Source of the DNA: a bacterium
Lineage (GTDB): Bacteria; Zixibacteria; MSB-5A5; GN15; FEB-12
Length of the DNA stretch: 64,000 bases
Direction of reading: 5' to 3'
NCBI GenBank assembly: GCA_016708025.1
Contig: JADJGQ010000001.1
Coordinates: 1,364,001-1,428,000 of the forward strand
In this document: piece by piece, positions 51,549 to 60,379 of the stretch
How the letters are laid out: every line of letters starts with the position of its first letter
Position numbering within the stretch: position 1 is the first letter of the stretch
Translations under genes and position numbers: made by a program
Notes under the pieces: generated by a model
What the model was told of the DNA's origin: nothing
The model's input: only the letters and a program-made list of their open reading frames with translations
Databases searched by the model: none

Positions 51549-52148
51549 CTACCGCATGATAACCGCGCGGGTCGAGTCGAACATCAGTAGCTCTTCAGCA
51601 CTGTACTTGCCGAAAAGCTCCTGGTACCCCATATCCCCCTTGTCGGCAAATGAGATCCGATAGATCGCATGGATGGAGGCGCCATCCAGTCGTTTGCTCT
51701 GGGGCCATCTGAACTCGCGAGGTTTGAGCTGGCTCGTGATCACCTGCACTCGCACGTCACCAAAAGGGTTCTCCATCGGGTCGTACACGGTGTCTGTGAT
51801 CGCTTCTGTCGTGTCGTTCGGATTACGACGCGCACAGAGTGAATCGACATAAAACTCGATCAACGAGCTGTCATCGGTGATGACCACGGTCATATCATAC
51901 AGGCAAAACGGATTGATTGCGCCGCTGATGACCGCCGTAGTCGGGTCGACCACCATCCCCCGCTTCATGATCTCATGCGAAACCGCCCAGGCGGCGACCT
52001 GAAGCGAGACCGGTACGCGGCCCAGCGCCTCGGGATAGACCATCAGAGAATCTCGCTTGAATATCGGCCCCGGACGGTCCCGGGCGATCAGATTTGTGGC
52101 ATTAAGTACGATGAACAGAACAGTCAGACCAAGAATTCTATATCGCAT
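51549..52148 (-). CDS. hypothetical exported protein
   Basis: A ~199-aa protein with a signal peptide (MRYRILGLTVLFIVLNATNLIA) and no family I recognise. The middle has PTTAVISGAINPFCLYDMTVVITDDSSLIEFYVDSLCARR, beta-rich with two Cys. The ATG at 52146-52148 has GAGG at 6 nt; an ATG at 52181 and a TTG at 52217 are longer options lacking that site. Follows the slipin gene by 100 nt. Confidence 0.55.
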   Translation of the reverse strand: MRYRILGLTVLFIVLNATNLIARDRPGPIFKRDSLMVYPEALGRVPVSLQVAAWAVSHEIMKRGMVVDPTTAVISGAINPFCLYDMTVVITDDSSLIEFYVDSLCARRNPNDTTEAITDTVYDPMENPFGDVRVQVITSQLKPREFRWPQSKRLDGASIHAIYRISFADKGDMGYQELFGKYSAEELLMFDSTRAVIMR

Positions 52149-52248
52149 TTGTCGCCTCAGGAACTCCTTATTCAGTTTCATTAATGCAAACGGCGAGAGT
52201 GTTCTGCAATTATACAACTCCCGCCGTCAATTCTTCGGTTTTCGTGCA

Positions 52249-53031
52249 CTATTTCTTCGGCGTGTTCCCCGTCAGATAGTCCTTAAATGCCCCTAACAGA
52301 TCAATCGGGACCGGGAAGATTAGCGTGCTGTTCTTCTCGGCAGATACTTCAACCAGCGTCTGCAGGTAACGCAACTGCATCGCATTTGGCGCAGTCGACA
52401 TTACGTTGGCCGCATCCGCCAGCTTTTGCGAAGCCTGGAATTCACCCTCGGCATGGATGACTTTCGAGCGGCGTTCGCGCTCAGCCTCTGCCTGACGAGC
52501 CATCGCACGGGTCATTTCCGGCGCCAGATCGACATTTTTGACCTCGACCACGGAAACCTTGACTCCCCATGGTTCAGTCTGACCATCGATGATCTTCTGC
52601 AGTTCGACATTGATCTTTTCGCGGTTGGCCAGAAGGTCATCCAACTCGACCTGACCAAGCACCGAGCGAAGAGTCGTCTGAGCGATCTGGTTGGTCGCTT
52701 CAAAGAAATTCGCCACCGAAACCACCGCCTTATTGGGGTCGACCACCTGGAAATAAAGCACCGCGTTGACTTTGATCGAAACGTTGTCGCGCGTGATGAC
52801 ATCCTGTGGCGGGACATCATACGTGATCGTCCTGAGATCGATCCGCATCATTTTATCGATGATCGGGATCAGGATGATCAGCCCCGGCCCCTTGGCGCCG
52901 ATCAGTCGCCCGAGACGGAAAATGACTCCTCGTTCATATTCACGCAGAATCTTGAGCATGTTGAACAGAAGCATCAACACGAAGAAGGCGGCTATTGCCA
53001 CCGGCAGAAAACTAAGATTTGGTCCTTCCAT
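52249..53031 (-). CDS. slipin (prokaryotic stomatin, SPFH domain)
   Basis: A 260-aa membrane scaffold of the stomatin family. Residues ~8-28 form the TM anchor; the SPFH domain follows (EYERGVIFRLGRL, GPGLIILIPIIDKM, TYDVPPQDVITRDNVSIKVNAVLYFQV, LRSVLGQVELDDLLANRE), then a coiled-coil with AEAERERRSKVIHAEGE. It is 14 nt after the NfeD-type protease gene, the standard slipin partner, which cleaves the slipin C-terminus in archaeal homologues. Confidence 0.95.
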   Translation of the reverse strand: MEGPNLSFLPVAIAAFFVLMLLFNMLKILREYERGVIFRLGRLIGAKGPGLIILIPIIDKMMRIDLRTITYDVPPQDVITRDNVSIKVNAVLYFQVVDPNKAVVSVANFFEATNQIAQTTLRSVLGQVELDDLLANREKINVELQKIIDGQTEPWGVKVSVVEVKNVDLAPEMTRAMARQAEAERERRSKVIHAEGEFQASQKLADAANVMSTAPNAMQLRYLQTLVEVSAEKNSTLIFPVPIDLLGAFKDYLTGNTPKK

Positions 53032-53045
53032 AAGACTCTCCTCCG

Positions 53046-54473
53046 TTATGAAATATGCTTGCGAACTTTCAGAGTAAGACTTTCCACCGCCACTACTTCA
53101 ACTTTGTCACCGATATTTAGGGCTTCGTCAGCGGTCACTTTCCAGAGTGCACCTTCTATATAGACGAATCCATCGCTGTGCATTGTCCCCTGTCGTCCGA
53201 TCATCGCAGACTGTCCTGAGAATGGTTTGGCCATCCGCGCCTTGTAGACGACATAAAACGCCGCCGCCATCGTGATGCCTATCAGTGACACCACGGTGAT
53301 GAGGATCGATTTGGAGACCCGAAGGCTCGGATCGACTGCATCGATCAGCATCAGCCCCCCAAGGAAGAGAGCTATCACTCCCCCGACCGTCAATAGCCCA
53401 TGACTGACCACTTTGATCTCCGCGATAAACAAGATGATCGCCAGTACAATCAGCGCAGCGCCTGCCCAATTGATCGGGAGCGTCTGGAACGAATAAAACG
53501 CGAGAATCAGCGCGATCACGCCAACTACACCCGGCAGGATTGACCCGGGATTGTACAATTCCAGCACGATCCCCAGCCCACCAATCGAGAAAAGAATAAA
53601 GGCGATATCCGGCTGGGTCAGCAGCTCGAGAAGTTTATAGGCAAATGAGATCTTTATCGTTTCGGTCCGCACATTGGTGAGGTTCATCGTCACCTTGCCG
53701 GACGGAAGCTCGGTCTCGCGGCCATTGATCTGGCGAAGCAAGTCTTCATAGTTCTCAGCCCGAATATCGATCACATTCGAATCCAGCGCTTCTTTGTCGG
53801 TGATCGAAACCGACTGCCTCACCGCCTGCTCTGCCCAGGTTGCATTGCGGCCGCGCTTGTCGGCGAATCCTTTGATCTGGGCCGCCGCATCATTGGTGAT
53901 CTTCTCATTCATGATGGAGTCGACCTCCTGGCCGCCTCCTGCTACCGGATGTGCCGCGCCGATATTGGTCGATGGAGCCATTGCCGCAAAATGCGCCGCA
54001 TAGGTCATGTAAACTCCGGCCGACCCCGCCCGCGCGCCCGATGGCGCTATGTAGATACAGATCGGTACCGGGCTATTGAGGAATCGCTTGGTAATCGACC
54101 AGGTCGGCTTGGTGAATCCGCCCGGCGTATCGAGATAGATCACCAATAGCGAAGCATTCTCTTTTACCGCTTTCTCGATTGCATCTTCGATTCGATCATC
54201 CGTCACCGCACCGATAGTGCCGTCAATGTCCAATCGGATCACGACCGAAGAACCGCCGCTGCGAATGAGCGAATCAATCCCTGGACGAGTTGCTCTGGCG
54301 CTGTCATCTGATTTCCGGATCGATGAATCGACCTGCGTCAGGACAGACTCGATAGGCGCATAATACCCCGGCTGTGCATTGACCGGTTCGGCAATGATCA
54401 GCTTGAGTGAAAACGATATGATGGGGCCTAAAATAAGAAATCCGAATAAGATCAGGAGAAGTTTTTGTTTCAT
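53046..54473 (-). CDS. NfeD-type membrane serine protease (stomatin-operon partner)
   Basis: A 475-aa protein with three parts: a ClpP-like protease domain after a signal/TM segment, a multi-TM region (~280-420) and a soluble OB-fold NfeD C-terminal domain (IGRQGTMHSDGFVYIEGALWKVTA). Ser151 in GARAGSAG and Lys191 in NEKITNDAAA match the Ser-Lys dyad and spacing of the archaeal p-stomatin-specific protease. GAAAGGA precedes the ATG. Together with the slipin it probably handles membrane-protein quality control. Confidence 0.93.
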   Translation of the reverse strand: MKQKLLLILFGFLILGPIISFSLKLIIAEPVNAQPGYYAPIESVLTQVDSSIRKSDDSARATRPGIDSLIRSGGSSVVIRLDIDGTIGAVTDDRIEDAIEKAVKENASLLVIYLDTPGGFTKPTWSITKRFLNSPVPICIYIAPSGARAGSAGVYMTYAAHFAAMAPSTNIGAAHPVAGGGQEVDSIMNEKITNDAAAQIKGFADKRGRNATWAEQAVRQSVSITDKEALDSNVIDIRAENYEDLLRQINGRETELPSGKVTMNLTNVRTETIKISFAYKLLELLTQPDIAFILFSIGGLGIVLELYNPGSILPGVVGVIALILAFYSFQTLPINWAGAALIVLAIILFIAEIKVVSHGLLTVGGVIALFLGGLMLIDAVDPSLRVSKSILITVVSLIGITMAAAFYVVYKARMAKPFSGQSAMIGRQGTMHSDGFVYIEGALWKVTADEALNIGDKVEVVAVESLTLKVRKHIS

Positions 54474-54497
54474 GGCACGTCCTTTCCCCTTTCCGGT

Positions 54498-54526
54498 AAT
54501 ATCAATGCCGCCACCCGTGATGTCAA
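54498..54526 (-). promoter_or_regulatory. candidate promoter of the nfeD-slipin unit
   Basis: Minus strand: TTGACA (54526-54521), 17-nt spacer, GATATT (54503-54498), about 25 nt before the ATG. Confidence 0.5.
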
Positions 54527-54575
54527 CCTAAATACTTGTGATTGAACAGATTATTCAATGACATTCGAGGTCGAC

Positions 54576-56165
54576 TTATCGCCAATCCTTGCCCGATCTT
54601 GAGTATACCAGCTTGCCGTCAAGGACCGTAGCCTCGACTGCCAGATCGTACAACTTCGATGCTGCTATGCGGGTTGGATCATCCGCCAGGACGGTAAAAT
54701 CTGCCGGGTAACCGGGCAACAGATACCCGCGCTCATGTTCCTGACCGCATGCGATCGCAGGCCCGACAGTAAACCGATAGAGCGCTTCCGCCGCAGTTAT
54801 CTTCTGCTCCGGATAGAGTCTGTCTGTTGACCCTTGACGAGCCCTTCGCACCGCTGCCGCAATCCCCGCCAGCGGGTCAAGCGGTTCAATAGGCGCATCG
54901 GACCCAAACGCCAGGTCGATCCCCTTGTCAATCAGTGTGCGAAAAACATACGCATCCTTGCCACGCTCTCCCCAGTATTTGCGGACTATTCCAATATCTG
55001 ATGGGCAGTGTGATGGCTGCATCGATGCTACCACTCGCAATCTCTTCACTCGTGCAATATCCGATCGTCGAACCAATTGCAGATGTTCTATCCGGTTGCG
55101 TGCGCCGAAGTCCGGAAGAGGAATTGATGCAAACGCATCGAGCACATTCGACACTGCCTTGTCGCCGATCGCATGCACTGCCGCAGGTAAATTCAGACGA
55201 CGAGCTTCACGGATCAACTTCACCATCTCTTTGGTCGAGGTAACTTCGATGCCATAGTTGTTTTTTGAACCGATATACTTTTTGAAGCACAGGGCGGTCT
55301 GGCTCCCCAGTGCGCCATCAGCAAATATCTTTACCCCGGCAATTCGGAAAAACGGCGTCCCCATCCCGTAGTACACTTTGTTGCGCACAAGCTGTGGCAA
55401 GAGTGCCGCACCGGGATAGTAGTTGATGCGGAGACCGATTTTCCCTGCCGCCGCAAGCTCCATATAATACTGGTACCCATCCGGTCCATCGAAAGAATGT
55501 ATCCCTGTCACTCCTTTGCGATAGGCGTAGTCGAGGGCCTGCTGATAGCGACGGTCAACCTCCTTGCGCGATGGCTTTCCGATCTTCTGCCAGACCGGAT
55601 CGTAGCCTCTGTTTTCACGCAAAATACCACTGGGCAAACCATCGGCGTGTCGCTCTATCGTCCCACCCTCAGGATTTTGCGTCTTAGGGCCGATCCCGGC
55701 GATTTCGAGCGCTTTGCTGTTCACCCAAGCCGAGTGCATATCTTTGGAAAATATAAACGCCGGTCGTCCTCCCGTGACCGCATCGAGCATCTCGCGGTCC
55801 GGCTCGACCCGCTTGGTGAACCGATCGGGAGAATAGCCGTCGCCAACTATCCACTCTCCTTTAGGCTGTTTGGCTGAATACTCTTTGATTCGGGCGAGAC
55901 ACTTCTCAATCGTAGGCAGACCATCCAGTTGTACCCGACCCAGCGAAAGCGCAAAATAATAGAAGTGCGTGTGGGCATCCACGAGACCCGGAACGATCGT
56001 TTTCCCCTTTAGATTTACACGAGCATAACTCCGAAAATCCGGATCCTTCTCCAGCGAATTCCCAACCGCTATGATCCGATCCCGTGAAATGGCCATCGAA
56101 TCAACGACCTGGTAGTCGGCCTGAATATGAATGCGGCCGTTATAGAAAAGCATCTTCGTTGTCAA
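54576..56165 (-). CDS. YtcJ-like metal-dependent amidohydrolase
   Basis: A 529-aa amidohydrolase-3 family enzyme. Metal and active-site signatures: VDAHTHFYYF, HAIGDKAVSNVLDAF, RIEHLQLV and FGSDAPIEPLDPLAGI; the N- and C-terminal strands form the usual small beta-sandwich (GYPADFTVLADDP). Relatives hydrolyse amide or formamide bonds, but the substrate is not known. TTG at 56163-56165 has AGGGAG 6 nt upstream, so the gene overlaps selB by 26 nt; an ATG at 56151-56153 is the alternative. The pairing with selB is probably positional. Confidence 0.85.
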   Translation of the reverse strand: MTTKMLFYNGRIHIQADYQVVDSMAISRDRIIAVGNSLEKDPDFRSYARVNLKGKTIVPGLVDAHTHFYYFALSLGRVQLDGLPTIEKCLARIKEYSAKQPKGEWIVGDGYSPDRFTKRVEPDREMLDAVTGGRPAFIFSKDMHSAWVNSKALEIAGIGPKTQNPEGGTIERHADGLPSGILRENRGYDPVWQKIGKPSRKEVDRRYQQALDYAYRKGVTGIHSFDGPDGYQYYMELAAAGKIGLRINYYPGAALLPQLVRNKVYYGMGTPFFRIAGVKIFADGALGSQTALCFKKYIGSKNNYGIEVTSTKEMVKLIREARRLNLPAAVHAIGDKAVSNVLDAFASIPLPDFGARNRIEHLQLVRRSDIARVKRLRVVASMQPSHCPSDIGIVRKYWGERGKDAYVFRTLIDKGIDLAFGSDAPIEPLDPLAGIAAAVRRARQGSTDRLYPEQKITAAEALYRFTVGPAIACGQEHERGYLLPGYPADFTVLADDPTRIAASKLYDLAVEATVLDGKLVYSRSGKDWR

Positions 56166-58044
56166 ATTGTGCTCCCTTGATACGCAGATCTCCCTGCCGT
56201 TCGGTCAATTTGAGTCGGTCCGCTTCTTCGAGGATCGGGATCGCATATTTCCGGCTGAAACCGAAACGATCTCGAAGGTCTGTCACGGCGAACGATCCGA
56301 CGCTATTCAGTCGCTCCCTGACGAATTGAACGACCTCTCGCCAGACCTCATGTATGATCAAGAACTCGGCGCCACATTTGTGTGCTTCACGCGATTCGAT
56401 GATATAACGGATCGCTTCCTGATAGTGTTTCCCCTGTGATGCAAACGACTGCAGTGTAGGCGGCGCATATGGCTCGCCGGTCAATGCCGCAATGATCTTA
56501 TCATGCGCCTCTTTGTACATCCCTTTCAGGGTCACACCTCGACCGACGATATCATAAAAATCGGAGACTCGGGTCATTTCGCCGGTTGCTGTCAGGTAAG
56601 TCGTCAACAACTCCACAGTCGACTGATCGTGATCCAGACGATCAACCAATTGACCTATGGTGATCCCTTTCAGGTGTGGCTGATCTTTCAGGAACTGCGC
56701 AATCGACTCTTTGAGGCTCGCTACCTCGCGCTTCAACAGATCTACCTGGTACCACCAATTCTGAAAGCGAGCCACTTTTCCTTCCGCCGCCAGCACAACC
56801 AGTTCCTGTGAGGCTTCTGCTTCAGAGATATCTGCTTCCCGTAGAAACGTCTCGGCGGGTGCAAGGATCCGCTTGGCTAACTCTGAAAGCACCAGACTAT
56901 TCGCTGTCCCGGCTCTTCTTGTCTGGAGGTAGTGCAAGCGAGTGAGTTCTTTCCTGCGCGGGAAAACTGCCAGATGATCGAGTATCATCCCGCCTCCCAG
57001 CGTCACCATCGGTGTAGGAAGACGCAGGATCAAGCGATCAAACACCAGGCCGTAAACTGGTTCGTCTGGTCGAAAGAACGCGATCCCCTCCTCTCCCGGA
57101 AGGATCGCTTCCTGATCAAACAGCCGGATCTCCCCTTCAACTTCTGTTGTCCCGACAATCATCAGCACTCGCCGACGATCTTCGATCGGCACCGGCGCAG
57201 TGGGAAGGGTCTGCACCGAAAGAGCTAAGACCGGATGATCCTTGAAAAACGTAAGGTCAAGGCGATCGGAGATCACTCCACCGCGCACGAGCTCAGACCG
57301 ATCGGTCCCTGTCAACGAGACCGCGGTTCGTGAGCCAGGATTAACCACGCCAACATCTTCATTGTGAGACTGCAACGAGCGAATTTTCGCTTGCCCAGAT
57401 CCCGGCCAGACTGAGACGGTCTGTCCAACCGACAGCGCCCCTCCCCTGAGCGTCCCTGTCACTACTCCCCCTATACCCTGTCGAACAAATGTCCTATCCA
57501 CAAAAAGTCTTGCCTTGCCGATATCCTTACGAGAGGAGACTATACCGGGAAGCGTGTTAAGATGTGTTTTGAGGAGTTCAAATCCTGCTCCGGTAGTGGC
57601 GGAGAGCCGGAAGATCGGTGCGCTGGAAAGAAAGGACCCGGACAGCCGAGACCGAATCTCCTTCTCGAGTAACTCAAGCCAATCTTCTTCCACCAGATCG
57701 CACTTGTTCAGGGCGACCATCCCATATTTGACTCCTAATAGCTTGACGATCTGAAAGTGCTCTTCGCTTTGTGGCATCCACCCATCATCAGCGGCAATGA
57801 CCAGCATTACGGCGTCGATCCCCCCTGCCCCGGCGATCATATTCTTGACGAATCGCTCGTGCCCCGGCACATCAACAAAAGCGATACTCTGATTGTCAGG
57901 GGTTTGGTAGAAGGCAAAACCGAGGTCGATTGTCATCCCGCGAGCTTGCTCTTCGGGTAAGCGGTCGGGATCGGTGCCGGTCAGTCGCTTGACAATCGAG
58001 GACTTGCCGTGGTCGATATGCCCTGCTGTGCCGATCACCAGCAT
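56140..58044 (-). CDS. selB: selenocysteine-specific translation elongation factor
   Basis: Delivers Sec-tRNA to UGA codons with a SECIS element. The 634-aa protein has the G1 motif GHIDHGKS (8-15), DVPGHE, NKCDL, EF-Tu-like beta-barrels and C-terminal winged-helix repeats that bind SECIS RNA (for example RDRFGFSRKYAIPILEEADR at the end). The start lies 3 nt after the selA stop, a classical selAB pair. The presence of both shows that selenoproteins are made by this organism; none is evident in the window. Confidence 0.96.
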   Translation of the reverse strand: MLVIGTAGHIDHGKSSIVKRLTGTDPDRLPEEQARGMTIDLGFAFYQTPDNQSIAFVDVPGHERFVKNMIAGAGGIDAVMLVIAADDGWMPQSEEHFQIVKLLGVKYGMVALNKCDLVEEDWLELLEKEIRSRLSGSFLSSAPIFRLSATTGAGFELLKTHLNTLPGIVSSRKDIGKARLFVDRTFVRQGIGGVVTGTLRGGALSVGQTVSVWPGSGQAKIRSLQSHNEDVGVVNPGSRTAVSLTGTDRSELVRGGVISDRLDLTFFKDHPVLALSVQTLPTAPVPIEDRRRVLMIVGTTEVEGEIRLFDQEAILPGEEGIAFFRPDEPVYGLVFDRLILRLPTPMVTLGGGMILDHLAVFPRRKELTRLHYLQTRRAGTANSLVLSELAKRILAPAETFLREADISEAEASQELVVLAAEGKVARFQNWWYQVDLLKREVASLKESIAQFLKDQPHLKGITIGQLVDRLDHDQSTVELLTTYLTATGEMTRVSDFYDIVGRGVTLKGMYKEAHDKIIAALTGEPYAPPTLQSFASQGKHYQEAIRYIIESREAHKCGAEFLIIHEVWREVVQFVRERLNSVGSFAVTDLRDRFGFSRKYAIPILEEADRLKLTERQGDLRIKGAQFDNEDAFL

Positions 58045-58047
58045 CGG

Positions 58048-59427
58048 TCAGCCTCCAAGTACAGTGCGGATTGCCGAAAGTAAAGACGGATAGTCTGACA
58101 GCGGAATCGCCTTGAGGTCAAGGATGAGGCGATCTTCCTCAATACGGCAGATGATCGGTGGGTCATTGCGACGAAACGCCACGAGTAGTCGCTCTGCCTT
58201 GTGCTCTTTAGAGAAGCAGACTGCGACTGACGGAATCTCTTTCTCAGGTAACGCACCTCCGCCAAGAAAGACTTTGGAGGCTTCAACACTGACACCAGCC
58301 GGATTGCCGACATCGCGTACCAACGATTTCCCTCGCTGGTACAATTCCGCGTCCGGCACTGCCAGAAACTGCCATAGCGGGATATCTGTCGCCTGCGTGC
58401 CATTGAGGTAAGTCGCCAGCAATCGCTCTACCACCGCAAAGACGACCTTATCCACCCGCATCGTGCGGAAGAGCGGGTTTTTCTTGACCGATTTGATCAA
58501 CGACGCCCTCCCGACAATCAGACCGGCCTGCACTCCGCCCAACAGCTTGTCACCGGAAAAACAGGTCAGGTCTGCTCCGGAACGAACAGACTGCTGAACC
58601 GTCGGCTCGGCATATCCCATGATCGAATACGTATCGACAAAAACACCACTGCCAAGATCATTCACCACCGGAATGTTCTTCTGTTTGCCAAGTGTCACCA
58701 GTTCTCTCAGGGGAACTTCCTCGGAGAACCCGCTCTGCACAAAATTGCTCTTGTGTACTTTGAGGATAAGGGCGGTCTGGTCATCGATATGCGATGCATA
58801 GTCCGCGACTGTCGTGATGTTGGTCGTCCCAACCTCGACCAGCTTGGCGCCCGCCCTCTTTAGAATATCCGGAATTCGGAAACCACCGCCGATCTGCACC
58901 AACTCCCCTCGCGAAATGAGCACATTCTTGCGGTTGGCAAGGCTATTGAGAATGAGAAAGAGCGCGGCCGCACAATTATTGACGATCGTTCCTGCCTCAG
59001 CCTCAGAAAGCTCCGCCAGATATCTTTCGCATCCCTCGCCACGGTCCCCTCGTGCGCCGGTCCGAAGGTCAAACTCGACATTACAGTAACCGGTCAAGGT
59101 TTCCTTAAGCTGCGCAAATACTGCATCTGGAAACGGCGCCCGTCCCAGATTGGTATGAACCAGAATACCGGTCGCGTTGATCACGCGACGGATCTCCGCC
59201 CCTTTCGCCACTGCCAGTGCCTTGTCGATCTCCTTGAACATCGCATCCACGGATATCGGTTTCTTCGACTCTATTAATTTTTCTTTGAGTGCGGCGACAG
59301 TCTGCTTGATGATCGTCGAGGCTACCGGTCGGGGGAGCCCGGCAATAGCATTCGCCAGTCGCTCGCTCTGGAGAATCTCTTCGATTGCCGGAAAATCTCT
59401 CGGTTGCTGGATCATTGCTTCGGCCAT
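58048..59427 (-). CDS. selA: L-seryl-tRNA(Sec) selenium transferase
   Basis: PLP enzyme converting Ser-tRNA(Sec) to Sec-tRNA(Sec) with selenophosphate. At 459 aa it has RRVINATGILVHTNLGRAP, FDLRTGARGDRG, the PLP-Lys294 in CFSGDKLLGGVQAG and HKSNF. ATG at 59425-59427 used; the ATG at 59413-59415 overlaps the stop of the upstream cyclase-like gene as ATGA and is a good alternative. selD and selC (tRNA-Sec) are not in the window. Confidence 0.96.
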   Translation of the reverse strand: MAEAMIQQPRDFPAIEEILQSERLANAIAGLPRPVASTIIKQTVAALKEKLIESKKPISVDAMFKEIDKALAVAKGAEIRRVINATGILVHTNLGRAPFPDAVFAQLKETLTGYCNVEFDLRTGARGDRGEGCERYLAELSEAEAGTIVNNCAAALFLILNSLANRKNVLISRGELVQIGGGFRIPDILKRAGAKLVEVGTTNITTVADYASHIDDQTALILKVHKSNFVQSGFSEEVPLRELVTLGKQKNIPVVNDLGSGVFVDTYSIMGYAEPTVQQSVRSGADLTCFSGDKLLGGVQAGLIVGRASLIKSVKKNPLFRTMRVDKVVFAVVERLLATYLNGTQATDIPLWQFLAVPDAELYQRGKSLVRDVGNPAGVSVEASKVFLGGGALPEKEIPSVAVCFSKEHKAERLLVAFRRNDPPIICRIEEDRLILDLKAIPLSDYPSLLSAIRTVLGG

Positions 59428-60332
59428 AGTGAGCTGTTGTAAGCTATTTCAGCGAGCAGCCTTCCCGTTTGCGCCAGGGACTCCGCGGAGCAGTTCTCGG
59501 GAAGATCTTTCTCTGTATGCCAATGGGTATAATCGAAATCGATCAGCACAATGGCGGGCACCCCGCCGGCATTGATCGGAAGATGATCATCTATTACCGT
59601 ATGCCTGACCATATCCTGATACCCGGCGAGATTCAGTCGTTTCGCTGTCGACCAGACCATATCATTCAAAGGCTGATTAAACCGCTGAGAATACCCCTCC
59701 CGAAAGATCTGCAGATCCTTATCACCGATCAGGTCGATTACTATTCCGAACCGATATTTGCCGTGGATCCCCTGACGCGCGAAATGCTGCGAGCCAAGCA
59801 GATAGTACGCATGGTCCCCCTCCTCTCCCCAATCCTCTCCGTCCACCAATAACAACTCAACATCACATGCCGGAGGATTCGCGGCAAACAGATTGGCCAG
59901 CTCCATTAAGACTGCCGCCCCGGAGGCACCATCATTGGCACCGGGCAGTGAATCCGTGCGTCGTGTTGGATCGGAGTGTCGGTCGGTGCGCGGTCGACTG
60001 TCATAGTGGGCAACAAACAGGAGTGGCGGAAGATTCGGGTCAATTCCCTTAGCCCGCGCCAGTATATTCACCAACGGCTTTTCGGTGCCTGAGTAGGGGT
60101 CATAGAAGGTCGTCACTTGGGAATCGACCTTCAACCCCAATTGCCGGAAGTGGCTGTAGAAGTACTCCTGGGCAAGTTGCCAGGGGATCGATCCGGGAAC
60201 GCGTGGTCCAAACGCCACCTGTTCTTCCAGGTAACGAAACGCGCGCGCGCTGTCGAATGGCGGCGGTTCAACGTGCGTGGCACTACATCCGAGCGCCAGC
60301 CCGATGGCCAATAGGGTGATTATTCGTTTCAC
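59412..60332 (-). CDS. glutaminyl-peptide cyclotransferase-like M28 lipoprotein
   Basis: A 306-aa M28-fold zinc protein with lipobox ALGC (Cys16). Zinc/active-site residues: AHYDSRP (His109), GANDGASGAA (Asp134), DGEDWG (Glu166), IDDHLP and DFDYTHWHT. This set, with Asp-His in IDDH, is that of bacterial glutaminyl cyclases rather than aminopeptidases. Such enzymes convert N-terminal Gln of exported proteins to pyroglutamate. It lies 47 nt after sprA, supporting a link to secreted proteins. The 3' end overlaps selA by 16 nt. Confidence 0.85.
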   Translation of the reverse strand: MKRIITLLAIGLALGCSATHVEPPPFDSARAFRYLEEQVAFGPRVPGSIPWQLAQEYFYSHFRQLGLKVDSQVTTFYDPYSGTEKPLVNILARAKGIDPNLPPLLFVAHYDSRPRTDRHSDPTRRTDSLPGANDGASGAAVLMELANLFAANPPACDVELLLVDGEDWGEEGDHAYYLLGSQHFARQGIHGKYRFGIVIDLIGDKDLQIFREGYSQRFNQPLNDMVWSTAKRLNLAGYQDMVRHTVIDDHLPINAGGVPAIVLIDFDYTHWHTEKDLPENCSAESLAQTGRLLAEIAYNSSLWPKQ

Positions 60333-60379
60333 GAAGAGAATGTCTATCCTGGCGGCGGAAGTGTCAACCCAAAAAGCGG

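Noticed and set aside
52209..52230. TATAAT with TTGACG upstream of the exported hypothetical at 51549
   Set aside because: The spacer is only 10 nt, too short for sigma70.
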